A DNA stretch of 44,804 bases, taken from assembly GCA_002478115.1 (NCBI GenBank), contig DLMH01000007.1:1-44804 (forward strand), written 5' to 3'. A program made the position numbers and the translations under genes. Source of the stretch: Candidatus Acidiferrum typicum (GTDB taxonomy: Bacteria > Acidobacteriota > Terriglobia > Acidiferrales > UBA7541). Shown one piece after another: positions 36,956-43,688 of this stretch. How positions within the stretch are numbered: the stretch's first letter is position 1; every line of letters starts with the position of its first letter. The notes under the pieces are model-generated. The model was not told the origin of the DNA, did not search any database, and was given only the letters and a program-made list of their open reading frames with translations.

Positions 36956-37444
36956 ATGGCGTCCCATCCAAGCAAAAGCCGGCGCACCCCGGAAGCGGGT
37001 ATGACGCTTCTGGAGTTGATCATCGCCTGCACCATTCTGCTGATCCTGGCCTCGGCGGCGCTTCCCTTGCAGCGCTACACCATCGTGCGCCAGCGCGAAG
37101 CGGAACTCCGCAAGGATTTGCGGGACATGCGCGACGCCATTGACCGCTACAAGGATTTAGCCGACCGCAATCAGATTCGTGTGAAGGTGGGCAGCGAGGG
37201 CTATCCACCCGATCTGGACACCCTGGTGAAGGGGGTGGCCGTCGGCGGAGCCGGCGCCACGGGGCACAATATCCGCTTCCTCCGCCGCGTTCCCGTGGAT
37301 CCCATGACGGGCCAGGCCGAGTGGGGCATGCGCTCCGTGCAGGATGATCCGGATTCGACGAGCTGGAGCGGGGATAACGTGTTTGACGTGTACTCCAAGT
37401 CCACGGGCACGGCGCTGGATGGCACAAAGTATTCGGATTGGTGA
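36956..37444 (+). CDS. Type II secretion pseudopilin (GspG-like), first
   Basis: 162 residues. The prepilin cleavage site is RRTPEAG/MTLLELI, followed by the hydrophobic helix ACTILLILASAALPL. The remainder is a GspG-type globular part with the Arg/Asp-rich helix (RQREAELRKDLRDMRDAIDRYK), RRVPVDPMTG and a C-terminus of the form GTKYSDW. It starts 26 nt after the secretin stop, with AGAGGG upstream. It should be processed by a prepilin peptidase and assemble in a pseudopilus; the peptidase is not in the window. It lacks the usual Phe at +1, having Met instead. Confidence 0.88.
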   Translation: MASHPSKSRRTPEAGMTLLELIIACTILLILASAALPLQRYTIVRQREAELRKDLRDMRDAIDRYKDLADRNQIRVKVGSEGYPPDLDTLVKGVAVGGAGATGHNIRFLRRVPVDPMTGQAEWGMRSVQDDPDSTSWSGDNVFDVYSKSTGTALDGTKYSDW

Positions 37445-37445
37445 G

Positions 37446-37904
37446 ATGGTGCAGGAACGCGAAGGCATGAACAGGCAGAGCGGCCGGACTTGGCGGAAAT
37501 GCCAAGGGGCGGGAGTTCCCTGCTCGCAGCGCGGCTTCACGCTCCTCGAAGTGATGATTGTGATCTCGATCATCCTGATTCTCGTTGGGATTGCCGCGGG
37601 GATGTACCAGCAGTCGATTCGCAGGGCCCGCGAGTCGGTGTTGAAGACGGACCTGCAGACGATGCGCACCGCGATTGACAACTACACGATGGACAAGCTG
37701 CAGGCGCCGCAGTCACTGCAGGATCTCGCTGACGCGCACTACCTCCGTGATCTTCCCATTGATCCATTTACCAACCAGCGGGACTGGGTGGCTCATTTCG
37801 GCGATACGCTCATCAGCCCGGAGCAGACCGGCACGGGCTTGGACGACGTGCATTCCAATTCCGACCAGACCGGCAGCGACGGCACGCCCTACAACACGTG
37901 GTGA
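37446..37904 (+). CDS. Type II secretion pseudopilin (GspG-like), second
   Basis: About 152 residues from the ATG at 37446, which is next to the TGA of the first pseudopilin; a second ATG at 37467 is possible. The cleavage site QRG/FTLLEVM and hydrophobic helix (IVISIILILVGIAAG) are canonical. The globular part has RARESVLKTDLQTMRTAIDNY, LPIDPFTNQRDW and the tail GTPYNTW. Compared with the first pseudopilin it has the standard Phe at +1, so this is likely the major subunit. The tight spacing indicates co-translation. No further secretion genes follow. Confidence 0.88.
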   Translation: MVQEREGMNRQSGRTWRKCQGAGVPCSQRGFTLLEVMIVISIILILVGIAAGMYQQSIRRARESVLKTDLQTMRTAIDNYTMDKLQAPQSLQDLADAHYLRDLPIDPFTNQRDWVAHFGDTLISPEQTGTGLDDVHSNSDQTGSDGTPYNTW

Positions 37905-38033
37905 TGACGTCCTTCTTGAAAATGTAATAGGCCAGACGCTTGTGCCCGGCCCAAGGACTTTAGGCGGGGTTACGATCAGGACTGTTTCCGAGGCACAGGC
38001 CAACACAAAACGTGACTTTGCGCGTATCCCAAG

Positions 38034-38046
38034 TACAATGGACGAA
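38034..38046 (+). promoter_or_regulatory. -10 box of the deaminase gene, leaderless start
   Basis: TACAAT (38034-38039) plus 7 nt leads to the ATG at 38047. An ATG at 38038 overlaps the box itself and is therefore an unlikely start. Confidence 0.5.
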
Positions 38047-38559
38047 ATGACGACCCTGCTAAGACGAGTTCCCGGCTGGCACGCCTATTACCTGGGTGTG
38101 TGCCGCTCCCTGGCGCTGCGCAGCAAAGATCCGGCGACCCAGATCGGGTGCGTGATTGTCGGCCCGGCGCACGAAATCCGGTCCACAGGCTATAACAGCT
38201 TTCCGCGCGGGATTCATGACACTGTTCCTGAGAGACTGGAGCGCCCGGAGAAGTACCTCTGGATTGAGCACGCGGAACGCAACGCCATCTACAATGCGGC
38301 GCGGGCGGGCACGGCGCTTCAGGGCTGCACGATTTATGTGGAGGTGACGCCGTGCATGGACTGCGCGCGGGCCATCGTGCAGGCAGGAATTGCGCGCGTG
38401 ATTGTTGACGCCGACCGCATGCGGCAATATTCGAGCAAACGCTATGATGAAGAATTCAAGAAAGTGAAAGTATTGTTCAAAGAGGCGGGAATCAAAATGG
38501 AAGTTATTTCGGGGCAGGGCCCAGGCCTGAAGAGATCCGACAAACGTACCGCCGTGTAG
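38047..38559 (+). CDS. dCMP/CMP-type deaminase (ComEB-like)
   Basis: 170 residues. Zinc-dependent cytidine deaminase-fold enzyme. Motifs are HAERNAIYNAA, with zinc His75 and catalytic Glu77, and TPCMDCARAI, with zinc Cys103 and Cys106. SKDPATQIGCVIVGP and GYNSFPRG are family features of dCMP deaminase, which supplies dUMP for thymidylate synthesis. The long frame begins at 37675, but the ATG at 38047 is preferred because the protein then starts like its relatives and TACAAT lies 7 nt upstream. It is the last chromosomal gene before the integrated elements. Confidence 0.9.
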   Translation: MTTLLRRVPGWHAYYLGVCRSLALRSKDPATQIGCVIVGPAHEIRSTGYNSFPRGIHDTVPERLERPEKYLWIEHAERNAIYNAARAGTALQGCTIYVEVTPCMDCARAIVQAGIARVIVDADRMRQYSSKRYDEEFKKVKVLFKEAGIKMEVISGQGPGLKRSDKRTAV

Positions 38560-38735
38560 GTAGAAATCCTTCGCTCGTCCCGTTGGTTTAGTTCCTTCAA
38601 AGTCCCAACCTCACTAAATCGGCATTTTGAGAGGAATTCTGGAGAGGCGGAGTGTGCGTCACCCCGGTGGTGAGAGGGTGTGACTTGGGTTCCTCGAATA
38701 GGAATTTGTGGCTCAGGCGCTCGCAAAAAGAAAAG
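38560..38735. other. Gap between deaminase and first attachment repeat
   Basis: I see no gene and no clear regulatory site here. It is presumably the old chromosomal sequence next to the tRNA-Met 3' end. Confidence 0.4.
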
Positions 38736-38758
38736 GGCCGGAGTCCTGGGCTCCGGCC
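38724..38758 (-). terminator. tRNA terminator, first copy
   Basis: On the minus strand GGCCGGAG/CTCCGGCC forms a hairpin with a 7-nt loop followed by a T-rich run (CCTTTTCTTTTTG). It lies just downstream of the tRNA 3' fragment, as for a tRNA transcription unit. Confidence 0.7.
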
Positions 38759-38817
38759 TATAATTCACTGAATGGTTGCGGGGGTCAGATTTGAACTGAC
38801 GACCTTCGGGTTATGAG
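38736..38817 (-). repeat. Attachment-site repeat, copy 1
   Basis: 82 nt, with a single mismatch to 40240..40321. It spans the tRNA-Met 3' half and the terminator stem. It marks the left end of the first integrated cassette. Confidence 0.8.
38774..38817 (-). pseudogene. 3' half of tRNA-Met(CAU), copy 1
   Basis: The minus strand reads from the anticodon loop (CTCATAACCC) through variable loop, T arm (GTTCAAATC) and acceptor strand ending GCAACC. The matching 5' half (GGTTGC...) is absent, replaced by unrelated sequence. No CCA is encoded. Confidence 0.85.
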
Positions 38818-38990
38818 CCTTTTGCAAGCTCCTACGCGGTACAAGCCCACACAACGAAACCCAAGAAAACAAAGGAAAATCGCGCGTTTCCGTTGCCCCC
38901 GTTTGTACGGTTGTGTACCCCAAACCCGGATAGAAGACGGGCACTTATTCCGCGTTGACTTCTGCATAACGTAAGGGGTAGGTTCCTCCC

Positions 38991-40070
38991 GTGACAGCGA
39001 CGGAGCGGCTTCTTCTGCTAGGTGCGGCTCCGACGCGGCGCGAGAGGCACCCATTGAGCGAGTACCGCAAACACCACTACGTTCCGGTCTTCTACCAAAA
39101 ACACTTTGCCAATGCGAGCGGATTGCTGTGGGTTTATGATCGCCATCGGAAGGTCTATCAGGAACTGGCGCCCAAAGTAGTTTGTTCCCAGAAGGATCTC
39201 TACACACTCAAGCCTGATAAGGCGCCAAAAGACCAGCGCATCGAATCGCTCGCGCTTGGAATTGCAGACGCAGAGTGTGCGTCTGCCCTCAAGGAACTTG
39301 TAACTGGAAAAATGCCGCCAGATTTATCGACGAGTGAAACGATCGCCTACTTTGCTGGACTTCAGTTTTCGAGACTCCCATCGAGCGGCAGGTACATTTC
39401 CGATGTGTACAAAAAAGCTGTGGAAGAAATGATGCGACTCACCGCCGTGAGCGTAGACCGAATGAAATCAGTGCTCGACCAATATTCCGAAGAAACTGGG
39501 GATACCGTCAATGTTTCGCCCGAATCGATGGTCGAAGCGGTCCGTGGGAATCATCTTGAAGTTGTGGTTAGCGAACGGCCGTTTCTAGAACATATTTTTG
39601 AGCACGCCGACTTTCTGAGTAAATGGTATTTGCGGATGTCGTGGGATATTTTGGCAGCTCCCGCCGAAACGGGTTTTATTTTGTGCGACGATCCGTTCGT
39701 AATTGTTCCCCCTAGAGGCGGCAAGGACATCGGGATCGCTGTTCCAGGTGCAGTGAAATACTTTCCTCTAGCCCGACAATTTTGCCTGCGACTTGGCGAC
39801 ATTGGGGGCACTCTGCGTTATAGAAAAGTGGACCGAGAGACGGTTGGAATCATAAATCAAAACATTGCCGCAAACTCCGAGCGATTCATAATGAGCCCCG
39901 TCAAAAAACAACTCGAAAGAGTAGTCACAGACAGTGCGTCGGCCGATATGGATCCATTGCCGCGTTTTACTCACAAAGCAGTTAATCATGATGACCACGG
40001 TTCACTGCAGATGCTTACTAGAAATCCTCGCAGATACTTCTACATGGGCAGTGCATCTGAAGCACCCTAA
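38991..40070 (+). CDS. DUF4238 family protein
   Basis: 359 residues, probably starting at a nearby codon such as the one giving MTATERLL; the conserved part begins with KHHYVPVFYQKHFAN, the DUF4238 hallmark, near residue 25. Later conserved features are YFAGLQFSRLPSSGRYI, a Trp/Asp region (SWDILAAPAETGFILCDDPFVI) and YFPLARQFCLRLG. The fold and activity of the family are not known to me. It is the sole gene of the att-flanked cassette, and its base use is less GC-rich than flanking genes, both suggesting transfer. Small cargo genes at tRNA sites often act in defence or stress; that is a guess from context, not from the sequence. Confidence 0.8.
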   Translation: MTATERLLLLGAAPTRRERHPLSEYRKHHYVPVFYQKHFANASGLLWVYDRHRKVYQELAPKVVCSQKDLYTLKPDKAPKDQRIESLALGIADAECASALKELVTGKMPPDLSTSETIAYFAGLQFSRLPSSGRYISDVYKKAVEEMMRLTAVSVDRMKSVLDQYSEETGDTVNVSPESMVEAVRGNHLEVVVSERPFLEHIFEHADFLSKWYLRMSWDILAAPAETGFILCDDPFVIVPPRGGKDIGIAVPGAVKYFPLARQFCLRLGDIGGTLRYRKVDRETVGIINQNIAANSERFIMSPVKKQLERVVTDSASADMDPLPRFTHKAVNHDDHGSLQMLTRNPRRYFYMGSASEAP

Positions 40071-40227
40071 GAACTTGACGGTTTCAACTCCAGCAAAGCC
40101 GGCGGGTGACTGATAGGGTCAATGGTCGAGGGGTACGGGGTGCCGCACCCTCAAGTTCATCGAGGGTGCGGGGTTTGACTCCTCTGTTTTCTTGCTGAGT
40201 ATTCCATTCTCGCCTTGCAGCTATTTG

Positions 40228-40262
40228 ACCAAATAAAAAGGCCGGAGTCCTGGGCTCCGGCC
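40228..40262 (-). terminator. tRNA terminator, second copy
   Basis: The same GGCCGGAG/CTCCGGCC hairpin, followed on the minus strand by CCTTTTTATTTGG. Confidence 0.7.
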
Positions 40263-40321
40263 TATAATCCACTGAATGGTTGCGGGGGTCAGATTTGAAC
40301 TGACGACCTTCGGGTTATGAG
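40240..40321 (-). repeat. Attachment-site repeat, copy 2
   Basis: 82 nt with one mismatch (T versus C) to 38736..38817. It is the boundary between the DUF4238 cassette and the phage-like element on its right. Confidence 0.8.
40278..40321 (-). pseudogene. 3' half of tRNA-Met(CAU), copy 2
   Basis: Identical to copy 1 at 38774..38817, from the anticodon loop to the acceptor strand. Its 5' side is again unrelated sequence (CGAAACCGA), so neither copy is a functional tRNA gene. Confidence 0.85.
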
Positions 40322-40338
40322 TCGGTTTCGGTAACTCG

Positions 40339-40412
40339 TAGCCTGAAATAGCCTGACGTAATCTGACGTAACTAACTAAGGATGGAAAAAGAGTGCACGC
40401 TACGTCAGGCTA
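40339..40412. repeat. Possible integrase arm-type sites
   Basis: TAGCCTGACGTA (40349-40360) recurs inverted as TACGTCAGGCTA (40401-40412). Partial direct copies TAGCCTGA (40339-40346) and TCTGACGTA (40362-40370) flank the first. They sit 20-90 nt inside the attachment repeat, where tyrosine recombinases usually bind. Confidence 0.55.
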
Positions 40413-40491
40413 CGTCCGGTTAGCTGGCGAGTCCCTACAGTTTCCACTACATCACAACGTGACGGTGAATCGCGTGCGCGTTTTTCTGGAC

Positions 40492-40833
40492 TCAAAAGCG
40501 CCGGGCGGTGAGGAGACGGCCTGGCGACAAACTCGACTGTACCAGCGAGTGTTCTTCTTCCTCGGGAGTTTGTGGGGGCTCGCCTTTGGGTTTTACGAAA
40601 GGCACGTTAGGTACGGTATTCAAACGATCGAGATTTTCTTTGGGATCGACCGGCAGTCCCTTAAAGCAGGCCGAACACATGGGCTCGCCGCCAATGATCA
40701 GGGTGGCCCGGATCTCGACTCCCGCGCGCTCAAGATGCGCTCGACAGAATTCGCCAGTCGCGGGTAAACCGGGACAGTAGTCCGGGTTCGTTCGACCTTG
40801 CCGCCGGTGAAGATAAATTCGGATTCGACTCAT
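40492..40833 (-). CDS. Small Cys-containing zinc-ribbon-like protein of the element
   Basis: About 113 residues. AAGGTG precedes the ATG at 40833; a GTG at 40839 is alternative. The first half has Cys pairs spaced like a zinc site (YCPG, FCRAH, MCSACFKG), with an intervening ATLIIGGEP strand; the C-terminal third is polar and probably disordered (KPKGEPPQTPEEEEHS). I do not recognise a named family. It is the last gene of the minus-strand run before the attachment site. A DNA- or RNA-binding role is only suggested by the Cys pattern. Confidence 0.6.
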   Translation of the reverse strand: MSRIRIYLHRRQGRTNPDYCPGLPATGEFCRAHLERAGVEIRATLIIGGEPMCSACFKGLPVDPKENLDRLNTVPNVPFVKPKGEPPQTPEEEEHSLVQSSLSPGRLLTARRF

Positions 40834-40952
40834 AAACACCTTTTCGAGGGGGCAGGCGAGCCCACCCCCCGATTTAGAAGTAGAAGAGACACTTTTTGCG
40901 GAGGTGTTACCCTCCGTTTGCCGCCCCGTGTCTCGACCGCAACGGCAAACTT

Positions 40953-41648
40953 TTATAAGGGCGGACGCGCGGGAATGACGACGCCCAACGCGTTCGTGAA
41001 TCCGCGTCCCGATATTTGCGCGTCCAACTCCGTCTCTTCCGCTGCGATCTTGTCCAGTTCTTTTTGCAGTTTAGGAAGTTCCGCGAATACGATCCCATTG
41101 ATATGCTGTTGTATGTCACCAACCTTTGCGTTCGTCTTGTCCACGCGTTTCTCCGCCGCTTTCATGTCCTCATCTGCCTTGGCGAATGCCGAGCGCGGCG
41201 AGAAACGGCTCAAACTCTTGCGTTGCTGATCTGTGTCTCGCAAGGTAACCATCGCACGGGCCTGCGCATCTTTCGCCCTGAGCAGCTCCCGCTGCCACTC
41301 CGCGGCTGTGGCGCGCATGTCGGAAATCTCTTTTTGTTTCTTGCGCGCTTCCGATTTTATCGACTCATGGTCTGCGATGAGCTTCTCGCGCATCGGGCCG
41401 CGTACTTTTTCGATAAATCCTTTGCACGCTTCGTTGAGCTGGACCCTCTGCATGAGCAAATTCCCGCACTCGCGGCTGTCTGCGGAATCTTTTTCGAGAT
41501 ACGACGTGAACAGGTTCGACAATGGCGGAATGTACGGATCTTCCGGCTCGCGCTTCGGCGCTGCCGCTGCCGGTGGCGACGGTGGACCAGGGTCCGAAAT
41601 TCCGCCATCGAATGAACTTCCTGGCACTGTAAAGACTCGCGCGGTCAT
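40953..41648 (-). CDS. Coiled-coil protein of the element
   Basis: 231 residues. The N-terminal 50 residues are Pro/Ala-rich and likely disordered (PGPPSPPAAAAPK). Most of the rest (about 75-210) is predicted long helix with heptad-like Lys/Glu/Leu/Ala spacing (SEARKKQKEISDMRATAAEWQRELL; AEKRVDKTNAKVGDIQQHING), so it is probably an elongated coiled coil. There is no signal peptide or membrane helix. Its ATG overlaps the TGA of the preceding gene by 4 nt, showing translational coupling. Function unknown; phage scaffolding or tail proteins can look like this, but nothing specific supports that. Confidence 0.7.
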   Translation of the reverse strand: MTARVFTVPGSSFDGGISDPGPPSPPAAAAPKREPEDPYIPPLSNLFTSYLEKDSADSRECGNLLMQRVQLNEACKGFIEKVRGPMREKLIADHESIKSEARKKQKEISDMRATAAEWQRELLRAKDAQARAMVTLRDTDQQRKSLSRFSPRSAFAKADEDMKAAEKRVDKTNAKVGDIQQHINGIVFAELPKLQKELDKIAAEETELDAQISGRGFTNALGVVIPARPPL

Positions 41649-42175
41649 GCGGCCTCCTCTGAAGCGTTACAAATGAGTTCGACAAATTTTCGGATCGTGG
41701 CCTGTGGTAACTCGCTGGCCAGTTTGCCGTTCGTCCCAGATCCAGACAGAAAGTTCTTAAGCGCCTCGAAAAGAGGACGACGCGAGGGGATGTTCAAGTC
41801 AATTGCCTCTGCAAACCGTTTGAGCCAATCGGAGATAGTCTCCCCGGCCTGAGGCATGTATTCTTCGTATCCTTCCGAGTCGCGGACGGCGGTGTTTTCG
41901 CGTTCGGCGCCACATCGCTCATCCCGATCGTCGCGGCCGTACTTGCCCTTCTCCCCGTGTGAGGCAAATCTCTCGCCTTGCCGACTCAGAAAATTGGGCT
42001 CGCGATGCTCCCACCACGCGCCACTGGTAGGCCCGGTGACCTCTACGAGATCACGCACGGCATTGGCGGGACCGCCATCCGCGTTGTAAAGCGGCACATC
42101 CTGCCAACGAAACCGCCCGCCGTTCTTCGCTGAACTGGCCATCCGTTCGATTTCCACATTCTGCTTTGCGTCCAT
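41645..42175 (-). CDS. Hypothetical protein of the element
   Basis: 176 residues, unrecognised. Strong ribosome site (AAGGAGAA) before the ATG at 42175. The N-terminal half is polar and rich in Arg/Asp/Gly (FRWQDVPLYNADGG; KGKYGRDDRDERCG); the C-terminal half (about 105-175) appears helical, with AGETISDWLKRFAEAIDLNIPSR and LPQATIRKFVELICNA, perhaps a small protein-protein domain. The stop overlaps the start of the coiled-coil gene, so the pair is co-translated. No enzyme motif is visible. Confidence 0.7.
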   Translation of the reverse strand: MDAKQNVEIERMASSAKNGGRFRWQDVPLYNADGGPANAVRDLVEVTGPTSGAWWEHREPNFLSRQGERFASHGEKGKYGRDDRDERCGAERENTAVRDSEGYEEYMPQAGETISDWLKRFAEAIDLNIPSRRPLFEALKNFLSGSGTNGKLASELPQATIRKFVELICNASEEAA

Positions 42176-42235
42176 GATTGATTTCTCCTTTTTCTCTACA
42201 AAATCGACTACATCTCGAATCCAGCCTTCGGCAAA

Positions 42236-42763
42236 CTACGCAATCTCCGTGCTTTGCGCGGCAGGAACATCGGGTGCGGAAGCCGAATCAGGGGCGTAAG
42301 GTCCCACGGTGCAGTTCTCGAAGAACGGATCCGTGTTTTCGCGTGTGTAGTAAAACCGTTTTCCCCGCCTCAGTGTTTCCGCGCGCATGCGGCATTGCGA
42401 CCAAGTTTCGGCGACCAGATGCTTCGCGGCATCTCCACTGATTCGCTCGGCCCGGCCAAAGAGCTCCAGGAGAAAATCAAACCTGGAAATTGGCCGTCCG
42501 GTGGCGGCGTCCTCCCGATGGGCGGGATCTCGGGCCACATCTTTCCTCTCGGCTTGTTTTTGTCGTGCCTCGGCCGTGTATTCCTCTGGACACGAGACGA
42601 AGTGAAAAAGATTCATCGATGCACAGAAGAGGGGCAAAACGCTTTTCTTGTGGATTTTAAAAGAGCGCGTGGAGCCATCCTGGAAGTGCAAGATGAGGTC
42701 CGCGCCAGGATTGACGCCCTCCAAGTCGCGCAGATGTTTTTCGATGCTAGATGCTGTTTTCAT
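42236..42763 (-). CDS. Hypothetical protein of the element
   Basis: 175 residues from the ATG at 42763, whose coding start overlaps the end of the upstream helix-turn-helix gene by 17 nt. It starts SSIEKHLRDLEGVNPGADLILHFQDGSTRSF, which looks like a short beta-rich domain, followed by basic Arg/Lys-rich helices (about 60-140) and a disordered acidic tail ending AAQSTEIA. Cys and Phe occur in a KRFYYTRENTDPFFENC stretch. I cannot assign a family. Co-expressed with its neighbours. Confidence 0.62.
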   Translation of the reverse strand: MKTASSIEKHLRDLEGVNPGADLILHFQDGSTRSFKIHKKSVLPLFCASMNLFHFVSCPEEYTAEARQKQAERKDVARDPAHREDAATGRPISRFDFLLELFGRAERISGDAAKHLVAETWSQCRMRAETLRRGKRFYYTRENTDPFFENCTVGPYAPDSASAPDVPAAQSTEIA

Positions 42764-43160
42764 TTTGGCCTTGCTTCTCCAGTTTCGCGATTCGCTCTTG
42801 CAGGTCTTCGAGGATCGCTGCGTCCATCGCAAGTTTTATGAGCGAGGACGCCGCCGCCGTGCGCGGTCCCTGGTATTTCCTGCCGCGATGGTGGGCGACT
42901 TCGGCGAGTATTTCCCCGGCGTCGAATACCTTGCGCGTGAGGTTGCCAAGGCCCGCCCGGAGGTAATCTCTTTTTTTGGTCTCATAGGCTGCGCGGAATT
43001 CGGGATCTGCCAGCCATCGGGAAAGTGTCTTGGAGCAGACATGCACCTTTTGCGCGGCTCTCTCCAGACTCGGTGAAGACAATAGGGCATTTATCGCCCT
43101 CGCCTGCAATCGTTCGCGGCTCTTCTCACCCATTTTCTGTCCGCTTTTGTCCGCCTTCAC
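42747..43160 (-). CDS. Helix-turn-helix protein with C-terminal coiled coil
   Basis: 137 residues. A helix-turn-helix resembling phage/transposon DNA-binding proteins is seen at about 20-55 (NALLSSPSLERAAQKVHVCSKTLSRWLADPEF). A helical region (LTRKVFDAGEILAEVAHHRG) and a coiled coil at the end (ILEDLQERIAKLEK) suggest an oligomer. This build is common in integrated elements, sometimes as a terminase-small-like or packaging protein, but the exact role is open. GTG start at 43160 with GGGGAG upstream; the preceding XRE gene ends 21 nt away, so they form one transcript. Confidence 0.75.
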   Translation of the reverse strand: MKADKSGQKMGEKSRERLQARAINALLSSPSLERAAQKVHVCSKTLSRWLADPEFRAAYETKKRDYLRAGLGNLTRKVFDAGEILAEVAHHRGRKYQGPRTAAASSLIKLAMDAAILEDLQERIAKLEKQGQNENSI

Positions 43161-43181
43161 GCGCGTGCTCCCCGGAAATTC

Positions 43182-43379
43182 TCAGGCCGCGGCGATATTC
43201 GCGACGACTTCTCGGGCGCGCCGCTCCAAAACGTCTTTGATTCTTTGCAGTTCTTCATCGCTGAGTTGGATACGGTTGGTCTCGTGGAAGCAAATCTTCC
43301 AACGAGGGACGCCGGATTCGCGCGCGAGCGCATGTTGGCTAATCCCTGTGCAGCGCCGCAATCTCGCAATTTGCTTCAT
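43182..43379 (-). CDS. Small XRE-like helix-turn-helix regulator
   Basis: 65 residues. The ATG at 43379 has a near-perfect Shine-Dalgarno (GGGAGG). ARLRRCTGISQHALARESGVPRWKI forms an XRE/Cro-type helix-turn-helix, followed by a short helical tail (LSDEELQRIKDVLERRAREVV). At this size it is a Cro-like repressor or excision activator candidate. The first gene of the minus-strand run, it probably controls it. A TTGACT-type box (minus strand) lies about 60-70 nt upstream. Confidence 0.72.
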   Translation of the reverse strand: MKQIARLRRCTGISQHALARESGVPRWKICFHETNRIQLSDEELQRIKDVLERRAREVVANIAAA

Positions 43380-43688
43380 AGGAACCTCCCAGCAATGTTG
43401 TTGCACGTTTTCTCGGACAGCACACAGTCAATAATCGCGTCAAGAGGAAAAGGGGAAATGTCGCCGCTCACGAAAATGAATCCATGGCCCGCTCAGGAAA
43501 GGCCAGCGCTGCAACGCTGTGCCTCGCCAGACGCGCAAATCCCTCTCGCAGACAGTGAGAGACGTAGGCATCGGCAAATCGCTTCTAATTGCGAAATTTA
43601 TTTGCATCGGACAGCTAACCCGAAGTTCCGCGCGTTTTTTCAGTGAGTTGCGCACTGCCCCGGTCCACTGTAGGGAGTTTCGTAGTGA
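43380..43688. promoter_or_regulatory. Divergent regulatory region of the element
   Basis: About 309 nt between the XRE gene and the plus-strand gene at 43689. It contains the likely promoter for the XRE operon. TGTGCAT/ATGCACA lies just past its right end (43690-43715, spacer 12), inside the start of the plus-strand frame. No other gene is called; the small plus frame near 43457 lacks support. Confidence 0.4.

Larger units (their letters stand above)
38774..40277. mobile_element. Att-flanked cassette carrying a DUF4238 gene
   Basis: About 1.5 kb bounded by the two tRNA-Met fragments. It contains one gene (38991..40070) and no integrase or other recombination gene, so it resembles a cis-mobilizable cassette or the last remnant of an element. 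Boundary sequences inside the two repeats differ. Confidence 0.65.

Noticed and set aside
38774..38817. Functional tRNA-Met gene
   Set aside because: Only the 3' half from the anticodon loop is present at either copy, with no complementary 5' acceptor strand, so both are fragments.
40339..40412. CRISPR-like array
   Set aside because: Repeats are short, irregularly spaced and occur in both orientations, with no cas genes. Recombinase arm sites fit better.
43457..43646. Small plus-strand frame starting after AAGGGGAA
   Set aside because: A fair ribosome site, but the spacing is short and the product (about 62 residues) has no pattern. It lies in the regulatory gap upstream of the XRE gene.
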